Below, piece by piece: positions 33,472 to 45,236 of a stretch of DNA of 64,000 nt; the stretch's first letter is position 1, and every line of letters begins with the position of its first letter. Both the position numbers and the translations under genes were made by a program. This DNA comes from Myxocyprinus asiaticus (taxonomy: Eukaryota > Chordata > Actinopteri > Cypriniformes > Catostomidae): the NCBI RefSeq assembly GCF_019703515.2, contig NC_059372.1, positions 13,917,492 through 13,981,491 of the forward strand. The letters are read 5' to 3'. The notes beneath the pieces are model-generated. The model had not been told where the DNA came from, ran no database searches, and saw nothing but the letters and a program-made list of their open reading frames with translations.

Positions 33472-34796
33472 TCATCCAAATATGGGCAGAGAGAATCGTT
33501 CACTGATTACATATGGCCACCTGGAGATGGTGCCAAGAACATGACACAGTGACACAGAATAGAATTGAATGAGATCTCATATTCATGCCTGCATACTTTG
33601 GAGAGAGAATATATGTAGCATGGGGTAAATAATTGCACACCCAGCGAACAAATACAAAAATAGGGGTTTTATTCTGATGGAGTGGAACAAATTGGTTGTT
33701 ATCGAGCATAGCAGAATGGGTACATTCCCCAGTTAGGTTTCTCACAGATGGAGTAGGGGATACTACAAAAAACAAAAAGCAAACCAAAAGCAAAAAACAA
33801 AAAACAAACAATTAGTAAGCCACAACTCATATTCACATTCCAAAATCAGTACATTAATAAATCTAACCAAACATACTTCTTCACCATAGTGTGATTAACC
33901 CCACACATGTGCTTGCTCAGTTCTTAATGCCTGGCTGAATACTCTCTATACCACAAAAAAGGACACTTAAAATAAGCAATCCAAATGACATACATTTGAA
34001 AAGCAAACCAAATCACATATATTTGTAAGGCAAAAGAAAACAACCCTTAAAACCATCTTTAATCTTAACTTTAAAACCAAGAGCTAAAAACAGCAGTTTC
34101 AACACTGAGTTCACATTTTACAGTTTAGACGGAAAAAAACAACCAACATTTCACCAACCTGGAGAGTTTCATACAAAAACAGACACGGGCCTCAAAGTTG
34201 CCTGTTTGGAAACACGTGTTCATTTCCCCTAATCAAACAGCAGTTCAAAGCATGCTTGACATACGTTATTTTTTCCCCACCCGTATTACGGCAACTCCCT
34301 CTATTGATATAATTAGACATCAAATGATTGGACGAAAGTTGTCTATATGTCACCAGCTTGACGATGCCTTCTGATTGGATGGTTGTCTTATCCACCTTCA
34401 AGATAAGGCATAGGTAATTCTATAACTTCTGACACTTTGCCGTTCCGACAGTAAAAAAACTGTTTGTGTTTTTCTTTTTTATTAATAGTAAATGGCTGAA
34501 TAAATGTACTGGAAAGAAGATAATTAGTTATATGTGACATCACTTTGTCCTGAACAATAATTAGTGATATGAATGAGACTTTTTTTTTTTATGACAAACT
34601 GAATTTGCCTGGCTCCAACATTTATGGTTTCACTGTATGCCAAATATAAGAATATAAAAAATATCAAGGTAACCATCACTTCCCATGAGAGAATATGTAT
34701 TTTTTTTTGTAATTAACTATTTCAGACTTTTCTGAGAATGCTGTGGAAAAGAAATTGATCAGTTAAGCACATAGCAATTGATGGTAAGCACATAGT
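33472..34796. other. Non-coding DNA
   Basis: Contains an AAAACAAAAAGC-type A-rich patch at 33765-33810. No gene was identified; the 103-codon minus frame at 33500-33811 is driven by this low-complexity patch. Confidence 0.45.
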
Positions 34797-35516
34797 CACC
34801 CTTAGAACTGAAAATATTGTAAGGTAATTTTATTCAATTTAAAGCAGAACTGGAATTGATTGAATAATATATGGAGTCAGATGCATTATTACAATTATAA
34901 GACAGCAAGGTTGGAAAACAACATTTTTAATTCATAGTTGACAGTGTATTTCTCACTTTTCTGTAAGCTAAGATATATAAAATCTTCAATTATTTCTTAC
35001 CATATTCCTAGAAACAGTTAAATATTTAAGTCCTTTTTCTACTGAAAATCTAAACATTGACTTTTACTTTAGTAAAAAAGGACTTAAATATTGATCTGTT
35101 TCTCACCCACATCTATCATATCGCTTCATTAAACCATTTCTATTCTGAAGTTATAGAAAATAACTATAGAAAAGAAGCCACCCTTGGAACTGAAAATATT
35201 TCAAGGTAATTTTATACAAATTAAAGCAAAACTTGAATTGACTAAATAATATATGGAGGCAGATGCATTATTATAATATTAAGACAGCAAGGTTGGAAAA
35301 CAACATTTTTCATTCACATTTGACAGTGTATTTCTCACTTTTCTGTAAGCTAAGAAATATAAAATCTTCAATTATTTCTTACCATATTCCTAAAAACAGA
35401 GAAATATTTTAGTCATTTTTCTACCATAAATCTACACGTTCACTTTCACTTTAGTGGAAAAAAAAAAAGACTTAAATATTGATCTGTTTCTCACCCACAT
35501 CTATCATATCACTTCT
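34797..35516. repeat. Two-copy tandem duplication, 382-bp period
   Basis: Unit 1 runs about 34797-35126 and unit 2 about 35179-35516. Both contain CACCCTT(A/G)GAACTGAAAAT, GACAGCAAGGTTGGAAAACA and end in CTTAAATATTGATCTGTTTC with CATCTATCATATC. They differ at scattered positions, so the duplication is not recent. The last part of each unit is the core of the long TTAA palindromic MITE (see 41232-41831). Confidence 0.8.
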
Positions 35517-35595
35517 GAAGACATGGATTTAACTGAAGTCTTGTGGATTACTTTTATGCTGCCTTTATGTGCTTTTTGGACCTTCTGGACCTTTT
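35517..35595. mobile_element. Right-hand fragment of the palindromic MITE
   Basis: GAAGTCTTGTGGATTACTTT then ATGCTGCCTTTATGTGC match 41600-41655 of the complete copy. The MITE is then interrupted by the 3' end of the minus-strand LINE. Confidence 0.65.
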
Positions 35596-35599
35596 GGAC

Positions 35600-36478
35600 A
35601 CATAATTACACATAACACAATATACAAATAATAACATACAATGTACAGTATACAATACACAATATAGAATACACATTATACAATAAAAAAGTATATATAG
35701 TATATATAAAATGTACAGTAGGTTGTATTGTACTGTATTGACATTCAGGCTGTCGGTTGATAGTAAGTTGCCAGTGTGTTGTTAAGAGAGAATATAATAT
35801 AATAATAATATAATTTATGACAGTCCGGTGTGAGATATAAGAGTAAGAGTAATAAAGTGCAGTGCTGATGTATTTTGATCGTGGGAGATCAAGAGTTCAA
35901 AAGTCTGATTGCTTGGGGGAAGAAGCTATCATGGAGTCGGCTGGTGCGGGTTCTGATGCTGCGATACCACCTGCCTGATGGTTTGCAGTGAGAATAACCC
36001 ATGGCTCGGGTGGCTGGAGTCTCTGATGATCCTCCGAGCTTTTTTCACACACCGCCTGGTATATATTTCCTGGAGGGAGGGTAGCTCACCTCTGATGATG
36101 TGTCTGGCAGTTCGCACCACCCTTTGCAGTGCTTTGCAGTTGTGGGCGGTGCTATTGCCATACCAGGCGGAGATGCAGCCAGTCAGGATGCTCTCTACAG
36201 TGCAGGTGTAGAACCGTGTGAGGATGTGGCGGTTCATTCCGAACTTCCTCAGCCGTCTCAGGAAGAAGAGGCGCTGATGAACCTTCTTCACAACGGCTTC
36301 AGAGTGGATGGACCATGTGAGTTCCTCAGTGATGTGGACACCCAGGAACTTGAAGCTGCTGACTCTCGCCACTGGTGCTCCATTGATGGTGATGGGACTG
36401 TGTTCTCTATCTCTTCTTCTGAAGTCCATCACAAGCTCCTTTGTCTTACTGACATTGAGGGAGAGGTTTTCGACAAAA
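35600..36478 (-). mobile_element. Minus-strand LINE, 3' part only
   Basis: The element reads on the minus strand from about 36478 (5' truncation inside the RT thumb) to about 35600. The 3' UTR (35600-35930) is AT-rich, with ACAATATACAAATA-type repeats near the end and the TTGGGGGAAGAAGCTATC word near 35912. The family is Jockey-superfamily (Rex/CR1-like). It is inserted in a TTAA MITE fragment. Confidence 0.75.
35929..36432 (-). pseudogene. LINE polymerase C-terminal fragment
   Basis: A frame of 167 codons covers the region after the RT catalytic core: ARVSSFKFLGVHITEELTW, VVKKVHQRLFFLRRLRKFGM, ESILTGCISAWYGN, LQRVVRTARHIIRGELPSLQ, EIYTRRCVKKARRIIRDSSH. The usual following LPSGRRYR motif is lost because the frame shifts after SHGLFSL. 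It is the same type of C-terminal region as at 18414-18896 but a different subfamily. No catalytic motifs are present. Confidence 0.8.
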
Positions 36479-36499
36479 AACGATGGAGAAGGATATGTT

Positions 36500-37392
36500 C
36501 TTTGACTACTGCTTGACAGTACAGCCCAACTGTGCGTATTGCCACCTTGTGGACTCTTCTATCTCAACAGTCAACCTTGCGCATGCGTTTGTCTGCACAC
36601 AGTTCGCACCAACAGAAAAATCTGGCTGCACGCGGACTCTGTGGCTGCGTCTCGTTCGGAAGGATGCGTCCTCCGGAGGTCGCATTTGTAGGCCGCATAC
36701 GTCATCAAGGCTGTCTCGTTTCATAAAAGCAAGTAGGACACTTCGAATGCAGCCTTTGAATGTGACCTTCTTTCATGGGAATTCAGAGGATGCATGAGGT
36801 GTATCCTTCGTGGGCACTCATAACCCACAATACTTTGCTTCAACGGAAATGTCTAAAAAAAATAATGCCAATTTTCCCATAAATATGATGTTCAAACGCA
36901 AGTAATGTTAATTCCCAAGTTGAAGTACCTCAGTAGATGGGTGCAGAGTATATAATATGTATTATTATATTAATATATAATTAAAATAAAGTATTAGACT
37001 AAAAGTACACCTGTAAAATCTATTTTCTTTTCTCTTTACATCATTATAACTCTCCTAAAATGTACCTCATACATTCCCTTCCAGAGGGACTTTGTTCCCT
37101 TCTCACTCAAAGCACTCACGCTTGTTAAAGAATGGCGTGATGTCATAGCAACCATGTTACATTCCGTTTCTGTTTGTCCTACAAAGGCCGTCTCGTTTAA
37201 CCCAGACTTGTTTAAAGGAGGACACTCGGTATACTGCAGCCTTCAAAGGACGCGTCCTACCTAGCATGCAGCCTTCGAAACAAGACACAGCCTGTGCGTG
37301 GACGTCCGCAGACACTCCTGATGACAAAAATTACATCACGCGGACTGTGCACGGACCGTCGTGGAATGTGGACAGGCAAAATATACCTTGGG
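36500..37392. mobile_element. Diverged DNA element hosting an inner TIR element
   Basis: GTGCGTATTGCCACCTTGTG (36534 onward) and ATTACATCACGCGGACTGTG (37331 onward) belong to one outer element of a type I recall as common in cyprinids. It is split by the inner element at 36643-37292. Rejoining the flanks gives continuous sequence across the target triplet TGT. Terminal repeats of the outer element are not clear. Confidence 0.4.
36643..37292. mobile_element. 650-bp TIR element, 3-bp target duplication
   Basis: The left end GGCTGCGTCTCGTTCGGAAG (36643) mirrors the right end CTTCGAAACAAGACACAGCC (37273-37292) with a few mismatches. The flanking triplets are TGT on both sides (36640-36642 and 37293-37295). 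Subterminal blocks repeat inside both arms (GAATGCAGCCTTTGAA on the left; TACTGCAGCCTTCAAAG and CATGCAGCCTTCGAA on the right). A 3-bp duplication suggests a PIF/Harbinger-like origin. No transposase is present. Confidence 0.65.
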
Positions 37393-37542
37393 CTTAAACT
37401 TTGACAACGGTGAATGGGAGTGAATGGGAGATCACAGCAAATATTATTTTCACTTACCCATTTTCTCCAAGACCAAAAGAAAAAATCCACTATTACGTTT
37501 GAATGACTTTCCAGAAGAGGAAAAAATAGAGAGCGGTGGATT

Positions 37543-37921
37543 AAGACAGTAAAATGGGGGGCCTGGGTAGCTCAGTGGTAAAAACGCTGGCTACCACCCC
37601 TGGAGTTCGCTAGTTCAAATCCCAGGGTGTGCTGAGTGACTCTAGCCAGGTCTCCTAAGCAACCAAATTGGCCCGGTTGCTAGGAAGGGTAGAGTCACAT
37701 GGGGTAACCTCCTCGTGATCGCCATAATGTGGTTCGTTCTCAGTGGGGCGCATGGTGAGTTGAGCGTGGTTGCCGCAGTGGCAGACTCTGAGGCAACTGG
37801 GATTCGTCTTCCACCACCCGGACTGAGGTGTATCACTACGTGACCACGAGGACTTAAAAGCACATTGGGAATTGGGCATTCCAAATTGGGAGAAAAAAAG
37901 AAAAAAAGACAGTAAAATGGG
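37543..37921 (+). mobile_element. tRNA-derived SINE with 16-bp target duplication
   Basis: The body (37559-37905) starts with a tRNA-like head: box A-like TAGCTCAGTGGTAAA near 37568 and box B GTTCAAATCC near 37612. A tail domain with TTGGCCCGGTTGCTAGGAAG follows, then the 3' part CCACGAGGACTTAAAAGC and GGCATTCCAAATTGGG with an A-rich end. The 16-bp sequence AAGACAGTAAAATGGG flanks it perfectly (37543-37558 and 37906-37921). RNA polymerase III transcription from the internal boxes and LINE-driven insertion are known of such elements. Compared with the longer form I recall, the central part is shortened. The perfect duplication points to a recent insertion. Confidence 0.9.
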
Positions 37922-37929
37922 AGATGACA

Positions 37930-38450
37930 AATTCACTGTCACTCTCTCAGCAGCTGTATAATAGAAACCCCCTCACAGCTGTGCTTATTCATTTTTTAAA
38001 ACTAATTTCAGGGTAATATAACACAAATCATAATGTTATAAATTTACACTCAATATTTAAAAAATGTATAATATACATTGCGTGTCGTATCAGAGATTTA
38101 CGCTGATAAATAAGGATTAAGAAACGCGTCATCACATTCTGTGGAAAAAGGTCTATACAGGTGGGAAAAAAAACAATGCGCTTGGCATCGGCAGGTAGAT
38201 ATACGTGTCAGTGCGTAATGACGTATCATTGCCAAAGCGGCCTCTTAAAGGGGCCACGCTCCCTTAAATTTCCATCCACACAGTCATTTAAAAATAAAAG
38301 TACAGATTTTAAACACAAAATAATTACAAAAGAAAAATTACATTTGACTTCATACTGTAAACCAGGGATCATAAAATCTTTTAATTCCACCTGGTTACAC
38401 AAATGTTGTCATTTTTGTTTTTGCATGTGTCATTCATTTTTATGTACAAT
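37930..38450. other. Non-coding DNA
   Basis: No gene or repeat is recognised. Confidence 0.5.
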
Positions 38451-38453
38451 TTT

Positions 38454-39006
38454 TAGGGGTGTAACGGTTTATCGTGGCACGATATATCGTGGTTCAAAAA
38501 TGTGAGGATAAGCATCGTGGAGATGGGATGTTTTTTTAAAAAAAACTAAACAAAAAAAACATTTACATTATTTTAGTGTCTGTTCAGTGAAAAGAATATT
38601 TAGATAAATACTATTTTAGAAAATAACATTTTAATGTAAAATATTTTTTGTAATCATTGACAGTGTGTAAGCAACATATGGATCTAACATAATTCCATAT
38701 TTTCAGAAAGCAGAATTATTAGTTAATACTTGGTGTCACCATTGCCCTGTTCTGGGCTGTTTTTACTCCCAGTACATCTCTGATGGATCATTTAGCACTT
38801 TTAAGAACAGTACTTTTAGCTAAATTTTTAAGGAAACAAACTGTTTTGCATGTCAATAAAGTAATCATAATAATAAATAATAATAAAATAATCTTAACTT
38901 TTCTTGATTCAGGCTTAGTTTTTAAGAATCGTGAAACGAACCAGACCATGAGTTCAGTATCCTGAACCAAACCAAATCGTGAGATGAGTGAACTGTTACA
39001 CCCCTA
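38454..39006. mobile_element. 0.55-kb TIR element, ends TAGGGGTGTAAC
   Basis: TAGGGGTGTAACGGTT (38454-38469) and AACTGTTACACCCCTA (38991-39006) are inverted repeats with one mismatch in 16. Next to them are mirrored TCGTGG/CGTG words. No ORF and no clear target duplication are visible. Similar ends occur in hAT-like fish elements, so it is tentatively a non-autonomous hAT-like element. Confidence 0.65.
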
Positions 39007-39009
39007 ACA

Positions 39010-41230
39010 TGTAATATAATTTATTTGTTTGGAGAGACTTTTGGATACTTGGAGACATTTTTTGGACACTAGGATAAATAATGTTTGTAATGTTATTACT
39101 TTTGATTGCTTTGTCATATCAACTCAAAATTCTACTCAGTTACAGTTTACATAATTGGAAATAAAACAAAAGCATTTTTTTAATTACCTTATTTACACCC
39201 TGAGATATATAATGTCAAATCAGAAAAATAAGACAAAAAGTTGAGTTTTTTTTTAAACATTTTATTTTTTATTTTTCAGCAGTTTCTTAGGCTGAGAGTC
39301 TCATAATTTATCATAATCTATATTGTTAAAAAATGTGAAAAGTTTTCGTTAAAATGATACCAAACAACTGACAACCTCTGTTTTTTTTTTTTTGTTTGTT
39401 TTTTTTTGGGTGGAGTTATAAGCCTTTAATTTTGGGCATGCCACTAAAACAGGAAATCTACAAATCACACAATTTCTGAATGACCTGTTTTTTGAGTGGA
39501 CTGAGGAGGGAGCTTTGCATTGTGAATGTTAGAGTATGTCTATATAGTTCTTTTTTCAAAAGAGTTAGGAAAATCCTGTTTTCCATATGACCCTTTAAAA
39601 TTTGCAGTTGAAATCATGTTATTCCAGTTATTCAACCCTGCTTCTTGCTACACTGGTCAGGATTAAGAACAAGGTTGCTTGCTATTATTAATCCTATTTA
39701 TCGATGCTGTTCATCTTGGTGCAATGACATGTCAAATAAAATAAAATCACTTGAATGTTTTCAGAAATTCTGTTGAAACTTGCACACATTACACAACCAT
39801 AATTAAGTTTCACATCACAATCTTGCCAATTATTTCTCTGGTAATATTTAAACAATCAAACATCCCATGAAAATACACAGTGAATGAAGGATGGCCATGT
39901 AATATGACTAGCTAAGCTACAAGACCAGCAAATGTAAGTTTATTATTATACTGGCTAAAGAAATGCATTTGATGATACATTAATAATTTTGTTTGTAGCA
40001 CGTTGTAGTACTGTATAGAAATAAAATGAAAAAAGCTGTGTTCAAACTTAGCAATTAGCAAAACTACTTGCTAATGGCAGTTAAATTCTGACATAAACTG
40101 GGTGATAAACGTATTTTTACAAATTTGAATAGTAACTATTAAAATATAACATAATATCATAATTGACTGTCAACAATAATAATACAACCAACATGAATTT
40201 GTTTTTTTGCACAGCAATCAGTACAGTTAGGTAATGTTAAATGTCATTAATGTTGTAATAGTATGCATGTAAACAGCATTAAATTAATCAATCCTACTAA
40301 TTTATTTAATTGTTTAAAAACAATTGGCTAACACATGAACTGCAAAGGTTGCTTGCAATGTATCATTCTTTGAAGCACCCTTGAGTATAACAGCATGTGC
40401 CCAGGAGAGTTAGCTTTAAGTTGGGTTCTCTAACTTTACTTGGGTTTATGCTGACACAAGCCCCTTTACCTTGGATAATCAATCTTTTTCTATAGCCACC
40501 TTTATGGTCATAGACCTAAGCAGATGGCCAGGCCCTGAAAGACCAGAAAAAAAGAGCAAAACTGACATACCTTTTCATGGGGGGGACAAAAAACAAGTCA
40601 AAGTGCATATTACAGAGTCTAACGTACTGTATGTGAACTGTATTAATGTTAACCTTCCAAAACAAAAAGTTTTATGAAAGCATGACAAAGTCCTCAGTGT
40701 TAGTCTATCAGAATATTTCATGATCTGGACAACTCAGAATGATCTCTTACTGTAGATTTATTTCTTCACAATGGAATTGAGAAAACACTAAATTGTGTTA
40801 CAATCTTTAAATGTAACACACTGATCTTTACTTTATTCAGGGTACCCACATTCATAAAAACTGGAAATATAAGGGCTTCTTGAAACTATGTTTCCAGGCA
40901 TGGAAAAACATGGAAATTTCAGTAGTGAATATACATTTTCCTAGTTACGCTATTTTCTTATCTAAATCTAAATATTAAATCTCTGCTCTAGCCTAAATAT
41001 TGCTCATGTTTAGAGCTTGTGTAGAGTAGAATTTGCTTGCAAGCAATAATGATGGCTGATTTGTGTGCAAATACTTCTTTTGAGTAATGGTTCACAAATT
41101 GGTGATTCAGTAGTTTCAGAAGCGAATCAGTCGGAATCAAAATTATTTTTAAAAAATCAGTTTACAGAAATCACAAACAGCTGGAAAATTCATGAGAATT
41201 TATCGGTTGAAAATGGTGGCAATCCTGTTA
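39010..41230. other. AT-rich non-coding DNA
   Basis: There are T-rich runs near 39249-39258 and 39381-39408. The text near 40845-40925 (CATTCATAAAAACTGG, CATGGAAAAACATGGAAATT) looks like a diverged dispersed repeat. No gene is seen. Confidence 0.45.
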
Positions 41231-41231
41231 A

Positions 41232-41831
41232 TTAAATGGATAGTTCACCCAAAAACAGATAGTTCACCCATACAATGCAAGTCAATGGTGGCCAGAACTT
41301 TAATGGTCCAAAAAGCATAAAAAGGCAGCACAAAAGTAACCCATAAGACTCCATTGGTTAAATCAGTATCTTCAGCAGTGTGTGGGTGAGAAAAAGATCA
41401 AAACTTAAGTCCTATTTTACTATAAATTTCCCCTACCCCCATAGGTGGCGATATGCATATATGCATATATGCATAATGAATGTGAATTATCTAAAACAAA
41501 AGAAGAATGTGAAAGTGAAAGTGGAGATTTATAGTAAAAAAAGGTTTTAAATATTGATCTGTTTTACACCCACACCTATCACATCACTTCTGAAGATATG
41601 AATTTAACCACTGGAGTCTTGTGGATTACTTTTATGCTGCATTTATGTGCTTTTTGGACCTTCAAAGTTCTGGCCACCATTCACTTGCATTCTGTGGACC
41701 TACAGTGCTGAGATATTTCTAAAAAAAGTAGTTTTTTTCAGCAGAAGAAAGAAAGTCATACACATCTGAGATGGCATGAGGGTGAGTAAATTATGAGAGA
41801 ATTTTTATTTTTGGGTGAACTATCCCTTTAA
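41232..41831. mobile_element. Complete TTAA palindromic MITE (600 bp)
   Basis: It is flanked by TTAA (41232-41235 and 41828-41831). The left end reads GGATAGTTCACCC and the right end GGGTGAACTATCC, perfect inverted ends. Long inner arms mirror each other around a core near 41450-41480, for example GCCAGAACTTTAATGG with GGTCC on the left and GACCTTCAAAGTTCTGGCCA on the right. The core holds a CATATATG-type repeat. TTAA duplication points to piggyBac-type mobilisation. I recall short relatives as Angel elements of cyprinids (name from memory). Confidence 0.8.
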
Positions 41832-41834
41832 GCC

Positions 41835-42060
41835 TCTTAGATTTGGCTGCCATTGATGTGTGATTTCCTCAATTTAACAGCAAAAAATTTTTTTTATAAG
41901 AGCTGGATACTATGATGAATATTAAATCAGTCTTTGAAACATGCAAGTCTGAAAATACAGCCCTATATTTCAAAGCACGAGTAAACCACAGCCACTGTGG
42001 CGCAAGGTTAATGAGAGGAGTTTGAAGATGGTTTATGAGAGATTTTATCCAGCAAATACA
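41835..42060. other. Non-coding DNA
   Basis: Nothing beyond the flanking repeats is seen. Confidence 0.4.

Positions 42061-42063
<3 letters not shown>

Positions 42064-42116
<53 letters not shown>
42064..42116 (+). repeat. (AC)26 microsatellite
   Basis: An uninterrupted CA/AC run of about 53 bp; the minus-strand cysteine/valine frame over it is an artefact. Confidence 0.95.
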
Positions 42117-42118
<2 letters not shown>

Positions 42119-42119
42119 G

Positions 42120-43240
42120 GGATCTAGAGAAAAATAATCTGCCCCAGGGTCTAAGCATACTCAATCAATAGCCCACAGAGAAACTGTGGCCAGAGGAATA
42201 GCTCTTGCCTGTTGCATCCTTGGGATTTTCAATCTTTTTCTCTGTAGCCTGCCTCACCATACACACAAATGCACACACACTATTTCCAAAGGTAGCTTAC
42301 AGTCGTCCATATGGCTTGAGAATCTGTGAGAGCCTCTCGGTGCTGTGATGTACTGAAGACCGTGACAGCCAAAACCTCTTCCTGCATCTCCCCTGAGGTT
42401 TGTGGAGACAGGCCTTCTTAAGCAATGCAGGAGTGGGATGGGACACTGGTTATATTTGGGAGAGCTGCAGCCAAGAATCCGTAATGCTGCCATAATGCCA
42501 TTGAACTGGCATCTTCATAAATGTCTGGTGCCTTGAGACACTAGCAGTGCTGTGTGTTTTGTAAGTGAATATGTGTGCACGTGTGGGCTACATGAATAAA
42601 TGCATGTTGGGATCTACATGAAGAGCGTGGTCTATTTGCTTATTATGTATGCGCTGTCGCAGGCTGGTCAGTCCTCAGGAGATGAAAGTTTGTAAACATG
42701 AATAATAATTAGGCGCAGGTCTTTGGGCAGGTAATCAGCATGCAAACTCTGCCAGTATGTTTCGTCCGTTTACTATTCATTTGGTTTCGGGGGTAGAACA
42801 ACATTTGCATTTGGTGAGTACAGAGACATAGGTAGTGTTTGATCTGCATCGGGGCCAAACCGACTCAATTTCTTTTCTAATAGGCTTTAAAAGGCATTAA
42901 ACACATGCATGGCGAGAACACTGGCTACAAAGGTAAACACACACTATTGCTCATAATAAACATTTTATTGTGTGGACTTACGCAATAACTATATTGACAC
43001 AAGGCAGACCGGCCTCTCCACACGACACGCAGGTGATATCTTTGGCCTAAAGCATCTTTTGACACTCACTGAATATCAGCCCTTATTTCCATTGACCTGT
43101 GAATAAATAATGACGTAACTGACTATGTTACTGCATAACCTGCCCATAAACATAGTTTTGAGAACATATTTAAACATCTGAAATAATTTAATTTAGTGTC
43201 TCTGTGCCAGCACGAGCTGGCTGTGATGTAATGTTCAGAA
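42120..43240. other. Repeat-free non-coding DNA
   Basis: No gene is seen. The block 42600-42850 has octamer-like ATTTGCAT, AATAATAATTAG and TGTAAACA (forkhead-type) words and is a weak candidate for a conserved element. Confidence 0.4.
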
Positions 43241-43245
43241 ATGAT

Positions 43246-43462
43246 TTAAAGTGAGAGTTCACCCAAAAAAGAAACTTTTGTCGTCATTTACTAGTTGCAA
43301 TATCGTAAGACTTTTATTCTTCTCTGGAACACAAAAAGGGATGTTAGGCAAACTCACAGCCTCATCAGTTTCACTGCAGTGCAATTCAAATGAATGGTGA
43401 CTGAGGCTTATCATTCTGCCTAACATCTCCTTTTGTGTTCCACAAAAGAAAGTTGTATGCTC
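43246..43462. mobile_element. Partial short TTAA palindromic MITE
   Basis: The left end is TTAA (43246-43249) and then GAGAGTTCACCC-type sequence. The inner arms GGAACACAAAAAGGGATGTT (left) and AACATCTCCTTTTGTGTTCC (right) mirror each other around AATGAATGGTGACTGAGG. The right terminal GGGTGAACTATCC is missing, so the copy is truncated. Confidence 0.75.
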
Positions 43463-43464
43463 TG

Positions 43465-45236
43465 GCACTAGCACTGGCACCCTGACTGTAAACAGCACTG
43501 TTATTGTTCTGATTTAAAACCGTTTTTTGACAGAAAAGTGAATGGCATCTGTGATGGAATCAAGGTGGTTGCCCTTCAACTCAACATTTGAAGTCCTTAG
43601 GAGCATAAAAGCACCTGAGAGCTTTGCATGAGTGACATGCCATAGGATGCCGCACTGCGTTCAGATAGCATCGCAGCAGAAGCTAATTAAGAACTCCATG
43701 GCTTATTGGAGGGCGGCTGGTGAGCTGACAAGTGAGGGCTTATTGACACATCGATATGGCGCTGATGATTAATTAAGAGCACTGTGTGTGTTATCTGTCT
43801 CAGCTGAGATGTCCAATATGGAGGTGACATTGGAACAAGAGTCTTTACTTTTTGCTTCTCTCATCCACTACTTTCCCTTGGTACACAGCAGCCAGTATAG
43901 GTAAACAAACCTCTGCCCTCCCTCCTATGCCTCCCCCTATTCTCCTCCATTTTACAGATAGGCTTTAATCCGGATCCAGTGACAAACTTATCCTCAGTCA
44001 ATACGGTAAAGAGAACCTACAATGAGGGATGTGTGCTCTATGAAAAGCTTGGCAGAAGAGGAAACATCCTGCATCTCAAGTATTACTCAGCTTTCAAGGA
44101 GAGGGCACTCAATAATGATTTTAGAGTTTGGCACTGCTTTTTTCAAAAACAATCCAATCTGCGAGGGGCAACGAGTTCTTTGACCAACATGATGTAGCCT
44201 AAGAATGAAATGGACCCTTTTCGCAGACTATGATGACATGTTTCTACCTTATTTAGTAGTGTAAATCTAGTAAACTTTTTTTTTTTTTTTTTTTTTTTTT
44301 TGAGTGTAGGGCTGAGCAATATATCAAATATTCACAATATAATCAATATGATTTTGCTGACGATATAAAATGAAGCAATATTGTGAATATTGCAATGATT
44401 TTAATTGGCTTTTTATTTGGCCATTAAGTTTCATAAAGGTGCATCAGTAGACTAATTTCACGATCCTTCAGGGCTGCACAATTAATCAAAACAACACCAA
44501 AATTGCGAGTTGGTCATATGTGATGGGGGGGGAGTGGGGGTTAATGGGCTCGTGTTTAAAGCACTTTTAAAGCAGTTCAAATGCATCGTGAAAGAAAAGT
44601 ACTGCATGTTCAAACATCCGCTTAATTCTAAACATTAGTAACCACTACAAGTTATTATACACATCTACAAATGTGGCACAATATAACAGAAAAGGAGGAA
44701 ATGACAGTGTTTCACCAGATGTGTAACACTGTAAACTGTCAAATACACACAGAACTTTCAGTATCAAAATAAAAGCTCCAGGTGAAGTTGTAGTACATAG
44801 GAAATACATACTGTATATTAATTTTATATAAAATAAATATAATCCTAAAAATAATAATGATAATTCAGTATTATATTATAGTAATAAACTTGACTGGATC
44901 CCACACTAGTAATTTAGTATTATGCAGTATTCAACTGAGTTCCAAAAAATAAGTGTAGTAGTTAATAGTTTTTGCACACCTTGTTCATTCACAAACAATG
45001 TTTTCATAAAAAGATATGAAGGTAAATAATGCTTTTTATTAAGCTAATACATATGTATCATTGTATATAAAATATAAATATAAAAGTACATGTCAATGAA
45101 AATTATTAGCTCTCATTCTCCCTTGTGTTTATTTAGTGGAAAAACTGTGTGGAAACATGCCTCTATTGTTTTCAAATAGATTTTAATTGAATGCCTTTAA
45201 AATATTGAATCTACTTGTAATGCCAAAATTCTAATA
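43465..45236. other. Non-coding DNA with T26 tract
   Basis: A T26 tract lies at 44276-44301. GGGCTGAGCAATATATCAA (about 44309) and GGGCTGCACAATTAATC (about 44472) are typical scraps of diverged fish hAT-type repeats. 43650-43830 is repeat-free with ATTAATTAAG words. A 48-bp exon-like segment at 43958-44005 is discussed in findings. No gene is established. Confidence 0.4.

Noticed and set aside
33500..33811. 103-codon minus frame starting MFVFCFLLLVCFLF, signal-peptide-like
   Set aside because: The hydrophobic start comes from an A-rich low-complexity tract (33765-33810) on the plus strand; there is no downstream domain.
37568..37640. Possible tRNA gene (box A- and box B-like words)
   Set aside because: The cloverleaf is imperfect and the segment is the head of a SINE with a target duplication and A-rich tail, so it is not a functional tRNA gene.
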